25,692 bases of DNA from Archaeoglobaceae archaeon (GCA_025059545.1 JANXDJ010000012.1:1-25692), one strand, 5' to 3'; shown: positions 16,996 through 24,963, numbered from the stretch's first letter. Numbers and translations: made by a program. Notes: generated by a model from the letters alone, not told the origin.

Positions 16996-18069
16996 ATGGT
17001 CAAAATTGAGGCGAGAAGAGGTAGAATAGTAATACACGCCTTTGGAAGAAAATATGAGTGGACGGTAGAGCCAAGATATTGGAGAAATCCGATAATAGGA
17101 CTGACAATTTGGCTTTCTGCACCCATAGTCTTGTATATAACTGCAACGACGATCTTTAATTACCAACCTGTAGCACTGATGTCGACTCTGATCTTCGCAA
17201 ATCTTCTGATAATGATGGCCGTCCCATTTAATCTCCAAGTAATAGGAACAGGTCGTTTAAGCTTCGGTCCGCACTTCTTCTTAGCAGTAGGAGGCTATAC
17301 TGCTGCATTGCTAAGCAGAGATTACGGCTTAAGTCCCGCATTAACTTTACCAGCAGCTTTTGGAATTGGAGCACTTATAGCTCTCGCTATTAGCCCGATC
17401 ACGATCATCTCAAGAGGAGTCTACTACGTTCTGATAACACTACTTCTGCCGTTCATTCTCGGAGAAATCACCTACTGGCGTTCTGATATATTTGGCGCTG
17501 AAACAGGAATTCCAAATGTCGGACTCTTATTCCCAAGCACGGGCAATGTTACTTTGGATGTGGTGATCTTCGTTTATGTATCACTTGCAATAGCATTGAT
17601 TTTCCTGTTCTTCGTTGACAGAACCCTTAGATCGAGATATGGCTTCATGATGGGTGTCATAAATGAAGATGAGGACGTCGCTCTCTCTTATGGCATAAAT
17701 GTCAGACAGATAAAAATCCTGACCTTCACCTTCACGAGCGGGGCAATGGCAATTTGTGGGTGGTTCTTGGCACACTATCAGGGTTCATTCTCTGGACCAG
17801 TATGGTTAATGCCCTCTTTCTTGATCATGGTGCTTTTAACAGCTACTTTGGGTGGAAAAGGCGCGATATATGGAGTGGTTATCAGTGCATACATTGTGGC
17901 AACTTTGAGAGAAGTAACGAGGGTTACATTTGGAGAGTTGTCAGTGGTCGTCTTATTCCTGATCCTTCTGCTTCTGCTATACTTCCTGAGAGAAGGTTTC
18001 TGGGGACTATACAGAAAGAGGAGATACAGAGAATACGAGCCGAGTATTAAGGTTAGAAAGAAGACTTGA
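16996..18069 (+). CDS. livM: Branched-chain-type ABC transporter permease LivM
   Basis: This 357-aa membrane protein is the second permease of the transporter. About 35 polar residues precede the first membrane segment. The family block [20 protein letters not shown] near residues 85-104 corresponds to the LivM consensus GQxSFGHxxFxGxGAY, and the ATPase-contact region is [20 protein letters not shown]. It ends in a basic cytoplasmic tail rich in Arg, Tyr and Lys. Its ATG at 16996 lies 6 nt after livH behind GGTGATGGG. It works as a heterodimer with LivH, and its ATPases LivG and LivF follow directly. Confidence 0.92.
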   Translation: MVKIEARRGRIVIHAFGRKYEWTVEPRYWRNPIIGLTIWLSAPIVLYITATTIFNYQPVALMSTLIFANLLIMMAVPFNLQVIGTGRLSFGPHFFLAVGGYTAALLSRDYGLSPALTLPAAFGIGALIALAISPITIISRGVYYVLITLLLPFILGEITYWRSDIFGAETGIPNVGLLFPSTGNVTLDVVIFVYVSLAIALIFLFFVDRTLRSRYGFMMGVINEDEDVALSYGINVRQIKILTFTFTSGAMAICGWFLAHYQGSFSGPVWLMPSFLIMVLLTATLGGKGAIYGVVISAYIVATLREVTRVTFGELSVVVLFLILLLLLYFLREGFWGLYRKRRYREYEPSIKVRKKT

Positions 18070-18079
18070 GGTGGTCAAA

Positions 18080-18808
18080 ATGCTAAAGGTTTCGAATCTG
18101 ACTAAAAGGTTTGGAGGAATTATTGCGGTTAATGACGTGAGCTTTAAAATCGAAAAAGGGGAAATAGTGGGGCTAATAGGACCAAATGGAGCTGGTAAGA
18201 GCACGCTGGTTAACCTAATTTCTGGTTTCTATTCCCCAGACAGAGGAAAGATAGAATTCAATGGGCTGGATATAACTAAGAAAAAGATGAACGAAAGGGC
18301 AAAGCTCGGAATTGCAAGAACTTTCCAGAATCCAAGAGTAGTTTCTAACATGACCGCACACATGAATGTGCTTTACTCAATTCTTGGGAGCAAAGATGGT
18401 AAAGAGCTTACGATGACTGAAGCGGGAGCTGAAGCGATCTACTACCTCGATCTTTTTGGATTGCTTAAGAAGAGAGACGTTTTAGCAGCAGATTTGGCGA
18501 TATACGAGCTTAGATTACTCGAAATTGCAAGAGCCTTAGCATTGAAACCAAGACTTTTGCTTATAGATGAAGCTATGGCTGGTTTAAATCCTGCAGAAGC
18601 TGAAAGCGTTTCAAAGCTCATAAACAGAATTAGAAACGAATTCGATCTAACGATTATCTGGATTGAGCACGTGCTAAAGGTGATCATGAGATCCGCCGAG
18701 AGAGTCCTTGTGATGCACTATGGAAAGCTCATCGCAGATGGAAAGCCAGAAGAAGTTGTTAGAAAACCCGAAGTTGTTGAGGCATACATAGGAGAGGAAG
18801 AAGTATGA
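18080..18808 (+). CDS. livG: ABC transporter ATP-binding protein LivG (variant signature)
   Basis: This 242-aa ATPase subunit has Walker A GPNGAGKS (34-41), Q83 in the Q-loop (ARTFQNPR), Walker B LLLIDE with D163/E164, and the switch H197 (IIWIEH). The ABC signature expected before LEIARAL is replaced by LAIYELR (139-145), lacking the LSGGQ serine and glycines, and the D-loop region reads DEAMAGLN rather than DEP. So one of the two ATP sites formed with LivF may be degenerate. The ATG at 18080 ([13 protein letters not shown]) follows Shine-Dalgarno GAGGTGG; an in-frame GTG at 18071 lies within that site and is unlikely. It overlaps livF by 4 nt. Confidence 0.92.
   Translation: MLKVSNLTKRFGGIIAVNDVSFKIEKGEIVGLIGPNGAGKSTLVNLISGFYSPDRGKIEFNGLDITKKKMNERAKLGIARTFQNPRVVSNMTAHMNVLYSILGSKDGKELTMTEAGAEAIYYLDLFGLLKKRDVLAADLAIYELRLLEIARALALKPRLLLIDEAMAGLNPAEAESVSKLINRIRNEFDLTIIWIEHVLKVIMRSAERVLVMHYGKLIADGKPEEVVRKPEVVEAYIGEEEV
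18158..18204 (+). repeat. 47-nt direct repeat in livG (copy 1 of 2)
   Basis: This segment over the Walker A motif is identical at 46 of 47 bases to 18883-18929 in livF. The codons match at third positions as well, apart from one A/G difference in a glycine codon. Flanking sequence diverges at once. Gene conversion between the paralogues is the likely cause. Confidence 0.9.
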
Positions 18809-19512
18809 TGAGCGTTGAGGATTTGGAAGTTTGGTATGGAAAAATACTGGCTGTAGACGGTATTTCAATTAAAGTCGAGAATGGGGAAATAGTGGGGCTA
18901 ATAGGGCCAAATGGAGCTGGTAAGAGCACTATAATGAATTCTATAATTGGCGCAGTGAGACCGAAGAAGGGGAAAATTACGCTAAATGGGGACAATCTGA
19001 TGAATCTTCCCACTTACGAGATCATCAAAAAAGGCGTTACAATTGCTCCAGAAGGCAGAAAAATATTCCCATATCTCACCGTAGAAGAAAATCTCCTGAT
19101 GGGTGCTATAAATGGTGAAGCTTGGAAGAAAAGGAAGAGTTCTCTTGAGTTCATATACTCAAAATTCCCGAGATTAAAGGAGAGAAGAATGCAGTTAGCA
19201 GGCACTTTGAGTGGTGGAGAACAGCAGATGCTAACAATTGCAAGAGCTTTAATGGCTTCGCCAAAACTTCTGCTGATCGATGAGCCCAGCTTAGGTTTAG
19301 CCCCGAAGATCTCCTTAGAAGTCTACAAGCTCATCAAGTCTCTAAGAGATGAGAACAAGATCACGATCCTTTTGTCAGACCAAAACGCTAAAAGGGTTCT
19401 TCAAATAAGTGACCGGGCTTATATCATCGAGAACGGAAGAATAAGGATGTCGGGATCGAGTGAGGAGTTGGCTAAAAATGAAAACGTGAGGAGGGTGTAT
19501 TTGGGCTTATGA
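18805..19512 (+). CDS. livF: ABC transporter ATP-binding protein LivF
   Basis: This 235-aa second ATPase has Walker A GPNGAGKS (34-41), Q-loop-region GVTIAPEGRKIFP, a canonical signature LSGGEQ (135-140), Walker B LLLIDEPSLGLAP (D159/E160) and the LivF-typical SDQNAKRVLQISDRAY in place of the usual H-switch. The C terminus VRRVYLGL is characteristic of LivF. The ATG at 18805 overlaps the livG stop (ATGA), with GGAGAGG 7 nt upstream; an immediately following ATG is an equally possible start. It pairs with LivG, and its stop overlaps the first CoA-transferase, showing that transporter and enzymes form one operon. Confidence 0.94.
   Translation: MMSVEDLEVWYGKILAVDGISIKVENGEIVGLIGPNGAGKSTIMNSIIGAVRPKKGKITLNGDNLMNLPTYEIIKKGVTIAPEGRKIFPYLTVEENLLMGAINGEAWKKRKSSLEFIYSKFPRLKERRMQLAGTLSGGEQQMLTIARALMASPKLLLIDEPSLGLAPKISLEVYKLIKSLRDENKITILLSDQNAKRVLQISDRAYIIENGRIRMSGSSEELAKNENVRRVYLGL
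18883..18929 (+). repeat. 47-nt direct repeat in livF (copy 2 of 2)
   Basis: This copy differs from 18158-18204 in livG at one base only (A to G at a glycine third position). It covers codons for [16 protein letters not shown]. Confidence 0.9.
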
Positions 19513-20825
19513 CGGACTATTTCAGTTATGTGGAATCCCTATTTAAGGTAGGAGAGAAAAGAGAACTACCGCTGAAAGGACTTAGGGTTGTTGAACTGAC
19601 ACATTTCGTCTTTGGACCAAATGTTGGCAGGATCTTGGCTCAATTTGGTGCCGAAGTTGTAAAGATCGAAACTCCTGGAGAAGGTGAGCGATATAGACTC
19701 GCAGCGGTATTTGGCAGATACTACAATAGAACAAATCTTGTTTACGGAATTCAGAATGCGAACAAGTATTTCATCGCTGCAGACGTGAGGAATGCGAAAG
19801 CAAGGGAGATCATATTCGAGCTTGCAAAGAGGGCGGATGTTTTTGTTGAAAACTTCAGAGCGGGATTGGCTGATGTCATGGGTGTTGGTTATGCTCAAAT
19901 AAGCAAGGTGAACCCGAAGATCATCTATGTTAGCTGTTCCGGATTTGGACAATATGGACCACTGAGCAAAGCTCCAAGTTTCGATGTTGCGGCACAAGGA
20001 GTTGCTTCGGTCGCAGTTAAAACTGGCTGGGAAGGTGTTGAAGAATTCTATAAATTGCCAGACTACTTCGGAGACTACTTACCTTCAATGATGGCGGTTT
20101 TTGCAATCTTAAATGCTTTATACTACCGAGAGAAGACTGGCAAAGGGCAATACATTGACGTTTCGCAAACAGAAAGCTTGGTAAGATTTCTATATGATAT
20201 TCCTTACTTTAGCCTCACTGGAAAAGAGATCGGCAAGACAGGAAACATAGATCCATGTGCAAGCCCCTCAGGGATCTTTAAGACTGCTGACGAGAAATTT
20301 GTCGCAATAGCGATCATGACGGATAAGCAATTCAAAGCACTTTCAAGCGTGGTTGAGGGCTTAAAGAATGGTGAAAGACTGAGAAAGGAAAATATTGAAG
20401 AGCTTAATCAGATCCTCGAGAAATGGGTTGAAAAACACACTCTCGAGGAGATCATGGACTTTGCCAAAAAACTTGGCTTCCCCGCTTCGCCTGTTTTAGA
20501 TGATGTGGAAGTCTTCAAAGATCCATGGAGATGGGATAGAAAGAGCATTGTAAAAATATTGGATCGTCTCTACGGCGAAGTTCCAGTGCCAGGAGCTTTT
20601 GTAGCGATGAGTGCTACCCCAGGGCAGATTAAGTGGATCGCAAGACCAGTTGGTTATCACAACAGACTGATACTGAAGAAGTGGCTTGGAATGAGCGATG
20701 AAGAGATCGATAAACTTGAGGAAGAGGGAATAATAGGCTACTGGGACGAGCAACCCGGATGCGCTCCTCCACCAATATGGGATCCGGATAAGGATCCAGT
20801 ATTCAAGGGTGAGAAGGATGAGTAG
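19509..20825 (+). CDS. Class III (CaiB/BaiF) CoA-transferase, first subunit
   Basis: This 438-aa protein belongs to the family III CoA-transferases, which move CoA between acyl-CoA donors and carboxylic acids such as formate/oxalate, carnitine, bile acids or benzylsuccinate. Family blocks are LKGLRVVELTHFVFGP (CoA-binding start), LAQFGAEVVKIETPGEG, ADVFVENFRAG, the expected catalytic aspartate D159 in PSFDVAAQG, and REKTGKGQYIDVSQTE. The C-terminal 30 residues are Pro/Asp-rich (GCAPPPIWDPDKDP). Its ATG overlaps the livF stop (ATGA), and its end overlaps the second CoA-transferase. The tandem arrangement resembles two-subunit enzymes such as BbsEF (succinyl-CoA:benzylsuccinate CoA-transferase), but the substrate is not established. 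Confidence 0.9.
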   Translation: MTDYFSYVESLFKVGEKRELPLKGLRVVELTHFVFGPNVGRILAQFGAEVVKIETPGEGERYRLAAVFGRYYNRTNLVYGIQNANKYFIAADVRNAKAREIIFELAKRADVFVENFRAGLADVMGVGYAQISKVNPKIIYVSCSGFGQYGPLSKAPSFDVAAQGVASVAVKTGWEGVEEFYKLPDYFGDYLPSMMAVFAILNALYYREKTGKGQYIDVSQTESLVRFLYDIPYFSLTGKEIGKTGNIDPCASPSGIFKTADEKFVAIAIMTDKQFKALSSVVEGLKNGERLRKENIEELNQILEKWVEKHTLEEIMDFAKKLGFPASPVLDDVEVFKDPWRWDRKSIVKILDRLYGEVPVPGAFVAMSATPGQIKWIARPVGYHNRLILKKWLGMSDEEIDKLEEEGIIGYWDEQPGCAPPPIWDPDKDPVFKGEKDE

Positions 20826-22023
20826 AGATGAAGCTTTAATGAAGCTTTTCGCAGAAGAAAATAAACCCTTTGCCTTAGAAGACATAAAAGTTGCTGAGAT
20901 CGCTGGAGAAAACTTTGCTGGGGCTATTGTTGGATCATTGCTTGCAGAATTTGGAGCAAAAGTTATTCGAGTGGATTTTGACGATGAAGCAAAGAAAATT
21001 TCACCGTTTGGAGCGAAGGTTGATGGCTACGGAATTCCCTATCTCGTTGAGAGCAGAAATAAGGAGTTGGTGAAATTCGATGAAAAAGTGAAGGAGCGGA
21101 TAATGGCGTGTGATATCGTCATTGATGGAATGAAGCCAGGTTATCTTGATTCCCTCGGCATAGGCTACCGACAGATCTCACAGAAGAACCCCGGAGTGAT
21201 CTACTTAGCAGTATCACCATATGGGCACTTTACACAGAAGTCAAGAGAATTTGCAAACGTTCCCGACTCTGATCTAACTGCTCAGGCTTACAATGGGTAT
21301 CCAACGATCATCGGGAATCCATACTTGTCAGGAAAGTATTCTTATCCGCTAAAAGCAGGGATGTGGGCTGCATGGGCAATGGCAGGAGTTAACGCTGCTA
21401 TTGGTGCAATGATTGCCTTGATTGAAAGAAAAAAGAGTGGCAAAGGACAGTTTGTAGACGTTGCAACCCATGATGCTTTAGCGGTTATACATTCATTCCC
21501 AACGATCGTTGGATTTCTATTTGGAAAACCAAGAACAAGATATGGGACGTTGGACTTTATCCTATACCCATTCGGATACTACAAAGTAAAGGACGGTTTT
21601 ATAGCATTGGCGACGCCAACGGATCCAGACTTTAGAGCTTTGCTTAAGATCATAAAGAGATGGGATCTCGAACCAGACTGGAGATATAGCTTAGATAGAA
21701 TTTCGGATGATCCCGTAAAGATCAAGGTTCTCGATGAAGAATTGAACAAAGAATTGCAGAAATACACAGTTAAGGAGCTCGTTGCTAAAGCGAGAAAGAA
21801 GTCTAAAGGAAAGCTCATAGGAAGGTTCCTTGGTGCGCCAGTTATTGTTAAGCTGAATACACTCCAAGAGCTCCTAAAAGATCCACATTGGAAGGTCAGA
21901 AACAGTCTAATTTCGTTCAGTCCTGATGGAAAAGAGATCCTAATTCCAAACACTGCAATAAAGATGTCTGAAACACCGCCGAGGATCCTTAGAGTCGTGG
22001 GTAAAGAGGTTAAAAAATCCTAA
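20818..22023 (+). CDS. Class III (CaiB/BaiF) CoA-transferase, second subunit
   Basis: This 401-aa paralogue of the preceding gene shows EDIKVAEIAGENFAGAIVG, LLAEFGAKVIRVDF, VIDGMKPGYLDSLG, the position of the catalytic aspartate at D152 (SDLTAQA), and ERKKSGKGQFVDVATHD. It is more divergent at the N terminus and lacks the usual family Arg/Pro pattern in the first CoA-binding loop, so it may be the partner subunit of a heteromer. The ATG at 20818 is preferred (GTG at 20809 is the alternative); it overlaps the upstream stop by 8 nt and is preceded by GGTGAGAAGG. It ends the operon, with a T6 run immediately after the stop. Confidence 0.88.
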   Translation: MSRDEALMKLFAEENKPFALEDIKVAEIAGENFAGAIVGSLLAEFGAKVIRVDFDDEAKKISPFGAKVDGYGIPYLVESRNKELVKFDEKVKERIMACDIVIDGMKPGYLDSLGIGYRQISQKNPGVIYLAVSPYGHFTQKSREFANVPDSDLTAQAYNGYPTIIGNPYLSGKYSYPLKAGMWAAWAMAGVNAAIGAMIALIERKKSGKGQFVDVATHDALAVIHSFPTIVGFLFGKPRTRYGTLDFILYPFGYYKVKDGFIALATPTDPDFRALLKIIKRWDLEPDWRYSLDRISDDPVKIKVLDEELNKELQKYTVKELVAKARKKSKGKLIGRFLGAPVIVKLNTLQELLKDPHWKVRNSLISFSPDGKEILIPNTAIKMSETPPRILRVVGKEVKKS

Positions 22024-22041
22024 ATTTTTTCCAATTTATTT
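22024..22041 (+). terminator. T-rich terminator after the transporter/CoA-transferase operon
   Basis: A run of six T at 22025-22030 follows the stop codon at 22021-22023, with further T-rich sequence to 22041. No hairpin is evident, as usual for archaeal oligo-T termination. Confidence 0.5.
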
Positions 22042-22059
22042 GATCTGAAAACCAAAAAA

Positions 22060-22067
22060 TTTTAATA
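22060..22067 (+). promoter_or_regulatory. TATA box of dph6
   Basis: TTTTAATA is centred about 23-24 nt before the ATG at 22087. No Shine-Dalgarno lies in the gap, which points to a leaderless transcript and favours ATG 22087 over the TTG at 22081. Confidence 0.5.
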
Positions 22068-22086
22068 TCTTGATTCGACTTTGAGC

Positions 22087-22734
22087 ATGATAGCTTTTGC
22101 TTCTTGGAGTGGGGGTAAGGATAGTTGTTTGGCACTTTATAAAGCCCTAAAAGGTGGATTCGACGTTGAAGTTTTGCTGAACACGATTACAGAAGATGGA
22201 ATGTATTCCAGATCTCACGGAGTTCGTGCTGAAGTCTTAAAGAAGCAGGCAGAAACTATTGGATTGAACATAATTCAAATAAAGACATCTTGGGAAGATT
22301 ATGAAGCAAATTACAAACAAGTGTTGTCTAAGTTGAAGGAAGAGGGTTTCTCTTATGGAGTCTTTGGAGACATAGATCTGGAAGTGCATAGAGAGTGGGT
22401 CGAGAAGGTTTGTGCAAGTGCGGGAATTAAACCAGTTTTACCTCTTTGGAAAATGGAGCGAGAAAAAGTAGTTAGAGAGTTCATAGGCTCAGGATTTCGT
22501 GCGGTCGTTTGCTCGGTAAGAGAAGGTATTTTAGAAAAGGAATGGCTTGGAAAGGAGATAAATGAGGAATTTATCGAAGAGATGAAGAAAAGAGGCGTAG
22601 ATGCTTGCGGAGAGAACGGAGAATTCCACACATTTGTATACGATGGTCCGATTTTCAAAAAGCCTTTAAAATTGAAATTCGGGGAGATAAAAACTCGGAA
22701 AAAGTATTATTTCATCGATATTGAAGTTCAATGA
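22087..22734 (+). CDS. dph6: Diphthine--ammonia ligase (Dph6-type ATP pyrophosphatase)
   Basis: This 215-aa adenine-nucleotide alpha-hydrolase catalyses the last step of diphthamide synthesis on elongation factor 2, amidating diphthine with ammonia and ATP. The PP-loop SGGKDS is at 8-13 and the family hallmark GENGEFHTFVYDGP at 175-188. The GDIDLEVHREWVEKVC segment and LPLWKMERE are also typical of this archaeal group, once annotated only as MJ0570-like ATPases. The start is taken at ATG 22087 because the PP-loop then follows the first strand as usual. It is a single gene with its own promoter, 48 nt before guaAb. Confidence 0.9.
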   Translation: MIAFASWSGGKDSCLALYKALKGGFDVEVLLNTITEDGMYSRSHGVRAEVLKKQAETIGLNIIQIKTSWEDYEANYKQVLSKLKEEGFSYGVFGDIDLEVHREWVEKVCASAGIKPVLPLWKMEREKVVREFIGSGFRAVVCSVREGILEKEWLGKEINEEFIEEMKKRGVDACGENGEFHTFVYDGPIFKKPLKLKFGEIKTRKKYYFIDIEVQ

Positions 22735-22754
22735 GAAGATAGGTTTACCAAAAA

Positions 22755-22762
22755 TTTTTAAT
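22755..22762 (+). promoter_or_regulatory. TATA box of guaAb
   Basis: TTTTTAAT is centred about 24-25 nt before the ATG at 22783. No Shine-Dalgarno is present. Confidence 0.5.
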
Positions 22763-22782
22763 CAGGCTGAAGACTGCGAAGC

Positions 22783-23727
22783 ATGGATTTCGATGCGAAG
22801 TCATACATTGAGGCAAATATAAAGTCAATAAGGAAAATTCTGAGCCCTGAAGAAAGCGACAAGGTATTGGCTGCATGCTCTGGTGGAGTGGATAGCACAG
22901 TGTCAGCTGTGCTTGTTGCAAAAGCTCTTGGGAAGCCAATTAGGGCGGTGTTCATCGACGATGGATTAAGAAGAAAAGGGGAGCCGGAGAGTGTTGTCAA
23001 AATTCTTAAAGATCTGGGGCTTAATGCTTTCATATACGATGCAAAGAAAGAAGTTCTTGGTGCATTGAAAGGAAAGACGGATGCGGAAGAGAAGAGAAAA
23101 GCCTTTAGAGATGCCTTCTATACGGTGCTTGGCAAAATCGTTAAGGAGATGAATGCGAAATATCTTGTGCAAGGCACCATAGCTGCGGATATTGTGGAGA
23201 CCGTTGGTGGTGTAAAGACACAGCACAACGTGCTCGAGCAACTCGGGATAGATACAACGAGGTATGGATTCAAGGTTATAGAGCCAATAAAGGATCTTTA
23301 TAAGCCTCAAGTAAGAGAAGTAGCAAGAAAGCTTGGAATTCCAAAAGAAATAGCGGAAAGAAGAGCATTTCCGGGACCAGGATTGGCAATAAGGATCGTA
23401 GGAGAAGTAACTTGGGAGAAGCTCGAAATTCTAAGGAATGCGACGCAAATTGTGGAAGAGGAGACTGAAGACATCAAAGCGTTCCAGAACTTTGCTGTCC
23501 TTCTCGATCTTAAGGCTACTGGTGTGAAGAATGGAAAAAGAGTCTATGGATACATACTCGTTGTCAGAGTTGTTTCCTCCGAGGATGCGATGAGTGCGAA
23601 GTTCGTTGAAATTCCATATGAAAGGCTAAGGAAGATCTCGCAGAGGATCACAGCGGAGATTCCAGAGATCACGAGGGTGCTTTACGACGTAACAGATAAG
23701 CCACCCGCAACGATCGAATTCGAGTGA
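22783..23727 (+). CDS. guaAb: GMP synthase ATP pyrophosphatase subunit (subunit B)
   Basis: This 314-aa protein is the synthetase half of GMP synthase, converting XMP to GMP with ATP and ammonia. The PP-loop is SGGVDST (33-39), the substrate-binding/dimer region shows FPGPGLAIRI from F196, and the C terminus TRVLYDVTDKPPATIEFE is the conserved GMP synthase tail. In archaea the glutamine amidotransferase is a separate protein (GuaAa), and it is not in this window. The downstream 61-aa ORF overlaps its stop by 4 nt, so the two are co-transcribed. Confidence 0.95.
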   Translation: MDFDAKSYIEANIKSIRKILSPEESDKVLAACSGGVDSTVSAVLVAKALGKPIRAVFIDDGLRRKGEPESVVKILKDLGLNAFIYDAKKEVLGALKGKTDAEEKRKAFRDAFYTVLGKIVKEMNAKYLVQGTIAADIVETVGGVKTQHNVLEQLGIDTTRYGFKVIEPIKDLYKPQVREVARKLGIPKEIAERRAFPGPGLAIRIVGEVTWEKLEILRNATQIVEEETEDIKAFQNFAVLLDLKATGVKNGKRVYGYILVVRVVSSEDAMSAKFVEIPYERLRKISQRITAEIPEITRVLYDVTDKPPATIEFE

Positions 23728-23909
23728 TCATGTATCTCGAACTCTGGATCGATAATTCAAGGAAAGAGGAGATCATAAGAAAGCTAAAAGAAGTCTGCAA
23801 GGAGGTCTGGGAAGTTTACTACAACTACGATCTGATCGTGAAAGTTGATAGCGAAGAAAAAGTTAAGATCGATGGAGTGCTAAAGTATAGGAGGCATTAC
23901 AACTGCTGA
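23724..23909 (+). CDS. Small protein of 61 aa, ACT/RAM-like fold suspected
   Basis: A GTG start at 23724 overlaps the guaAb stop (GTGA); an ATG at 23730 would give 59 aa. The sequence alternates predicted strand-helix-strand: MYLELWIDN, a helix of about 18 residues rich in Glu and Lys, then EVYYNYDLIVKVD. The last part recalls the Lrp/AsnC effector-binding (RAM) domain block that usually reads GxYDLxxKV, though the protein has no DNA-binding domain and ends with an unusual RRHYNC. I do not recognise a named family. Overlap with guaAb and good codon structure support a real gene, perhaps sensing a purine or amino acid (inference). Confidence 0.6.
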   Translation: MIMYLELWIDNSRKEEIIRKLKEVCKEVWEVYYNYDLIVKVDSEEKVKIDGVLKYRRHYNC

Positions 23910-23912
23910 ATT

Positions 23913-24773
23913 TTACTCCAAAACCTTTGCAACCATTTCTCCCCTTTTTACCCCGAGATCTTCAGCGACTGGCTCGCATTTTGCGATGAGTAGGAAAGCT
24001 ATTGGTTTGAATTCTGCTTCAGACAAGCACTCGTAATTTGCCATTCCTTTTGCTATGATCAGATCCGCATTTTTTAGCCTTGAAAGTGTCTCCTCTGGAA
24101 GCTCTTCTAAGATCACACCAATAGCTCCTTTTCCGTTCGTCAAAATCTCGTCTGCGATCTTTTCTATTCCTGCCATTTTAGCATCTTCCATGGTTGCATC
24201 GTTGAGTATTGGTTTTCCCCTAACAACAACCGTTAGCCTTTTGCAGAACTTCTTCAGCTCTTTCATCAAAATCCTGTCAAAGAAGATCTCGCCAGCGTTG
24301 TCGGTTAGATAGACAAGATTGCCAGCAAGCTCTGGAATTCGATCAACATGGTCTATAGCCAAAGGCTCATTCAACTTCTTCCGAAAGTGAAGTTCGAAGT
24401 CTTCAGCAACTTTATGCCCAAGAACGCCGAAGTCAAACTCATTGCCTATAATTGCAGATTTCACAGCAGATCTTAGCGGATCTTCTGAACTTAACACGAT
24501 TTTTTCTGCAATCTCAGCAACCTTTGCAGAATTCTCATTCGCTTTCCTCTTCACTTCATAGTAAGGATCTTCGTATCCGAGGATCTCGTAAACCCTTCGA
24601 TGAAGCTTTGTAGCCAAATGGGTATTTATTGGTCTTTTAGAAAATTCCTCGCTCAAAATACTAAGGGCTTCGCTGACACATCTTGAGATCAACTTCTTAT
24701 CATTCGTCACGAGCTTCGCTTCATAGTAAACCCTATTAAGGAGACAAGAAGGACAGATCGGGTGAATTTTCAT
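23913..24773 (-). CDS. DUF89/ARMT1-like metal-dependent phosphatase
   Basis: This 286-aa protein matches the DUF89 family; an A. fulgidus member (AF1104, as I recall) has a known structure. Family members are metal-dependent phosphatases thought to remove damaged or toxic phosphometabolites. Probable catalytic residues are N111 (GNEFD), D158-N159 and E162 (TDNAGE), N191-D192 (LNDAT) and the block KGMANYE at 242-248. An N-terminal CPSC pair (C7, C10) is also present. It starts 1 nt after the stop of the 62-aa gene upstream, so the two form an operon. The 3' end is convergent with the guaAb operon, with a 3-nt gap. Confidence 0.88.
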   Translation of the reverse strand: MKIHPICPSCLLNRVYYEAKLVTNDKKLISRCVSEALSILSEEFSKRPINTHLATKLHRRVYEILGYEDPYYEVKRKANENSAKVAEIAEKIVLSSEDPLRSAVKSAIIGNEFDFGVLGHKVAEDFELHFRKKLNEPLAIDHVDRIPELAGNLVYLTDNAGEIFFDRILMKELKKFCKRLTVVVRGKPILNDATMEDAKMAGIEKIADEILTNGKGAIGVILEELPEETLSRLKNADLIIAKGMANYECLSEAEFKPIAFLLIAKCEPVAEDLGVKRGEMVAKVLE

Positions 24774-24774
24774 C

Positions 24775-24963
24775 TCAGATCCTTCTGCTGATCTCTTTCA
24801 GTATTCTTGTCCCATCTTCGAATTTCTCAACCGCCTCTTTTAGCATTGACACAATTTCCGGATGTTCTTTTAATTTCTCGATCCATTCCCTATATATCTC
24901 CAAGTGCTCCTCGTTGTGCTCGATCCAGTGCTCGAGAATTTTGGAAAACCTTTCAAAGCTCAT
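24775..24963 (-). CDS. Small all-helical protein (62 aa)
   Basis: The protein reads as two amphipathic helices with a His/Glu-rich first half (HWIEHNEEHLEIYREW) and a charged second helix. Similar short modules occur, in my recollection, as tails of nickel-binding proteins in anaerobes, but no function can be assigned. The ATG at 24963 is preferred over 24984 because a TATA box (24987-24993) lies about 27 nt upstream of it. The stop is 1 nt from the DUF89 start, so this is the first gene of a two-gene operon. The clustered histidines and acids could bind metal, which fits a metal-dependent partner (inference). Confidence 0.65.
   Translation of the reverse strand: MSFERFSKILEHWIEHNEEHLEIYREWIEKLKEHPEIVSMLKEAVEKFEDGTRILKEISRRI

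Noticed and set aside
19566..19997. 143-aa minus-strand open frame within the first CoA-transferase
   Set aside because: The opposite frame has clear family motifs; this one has none.
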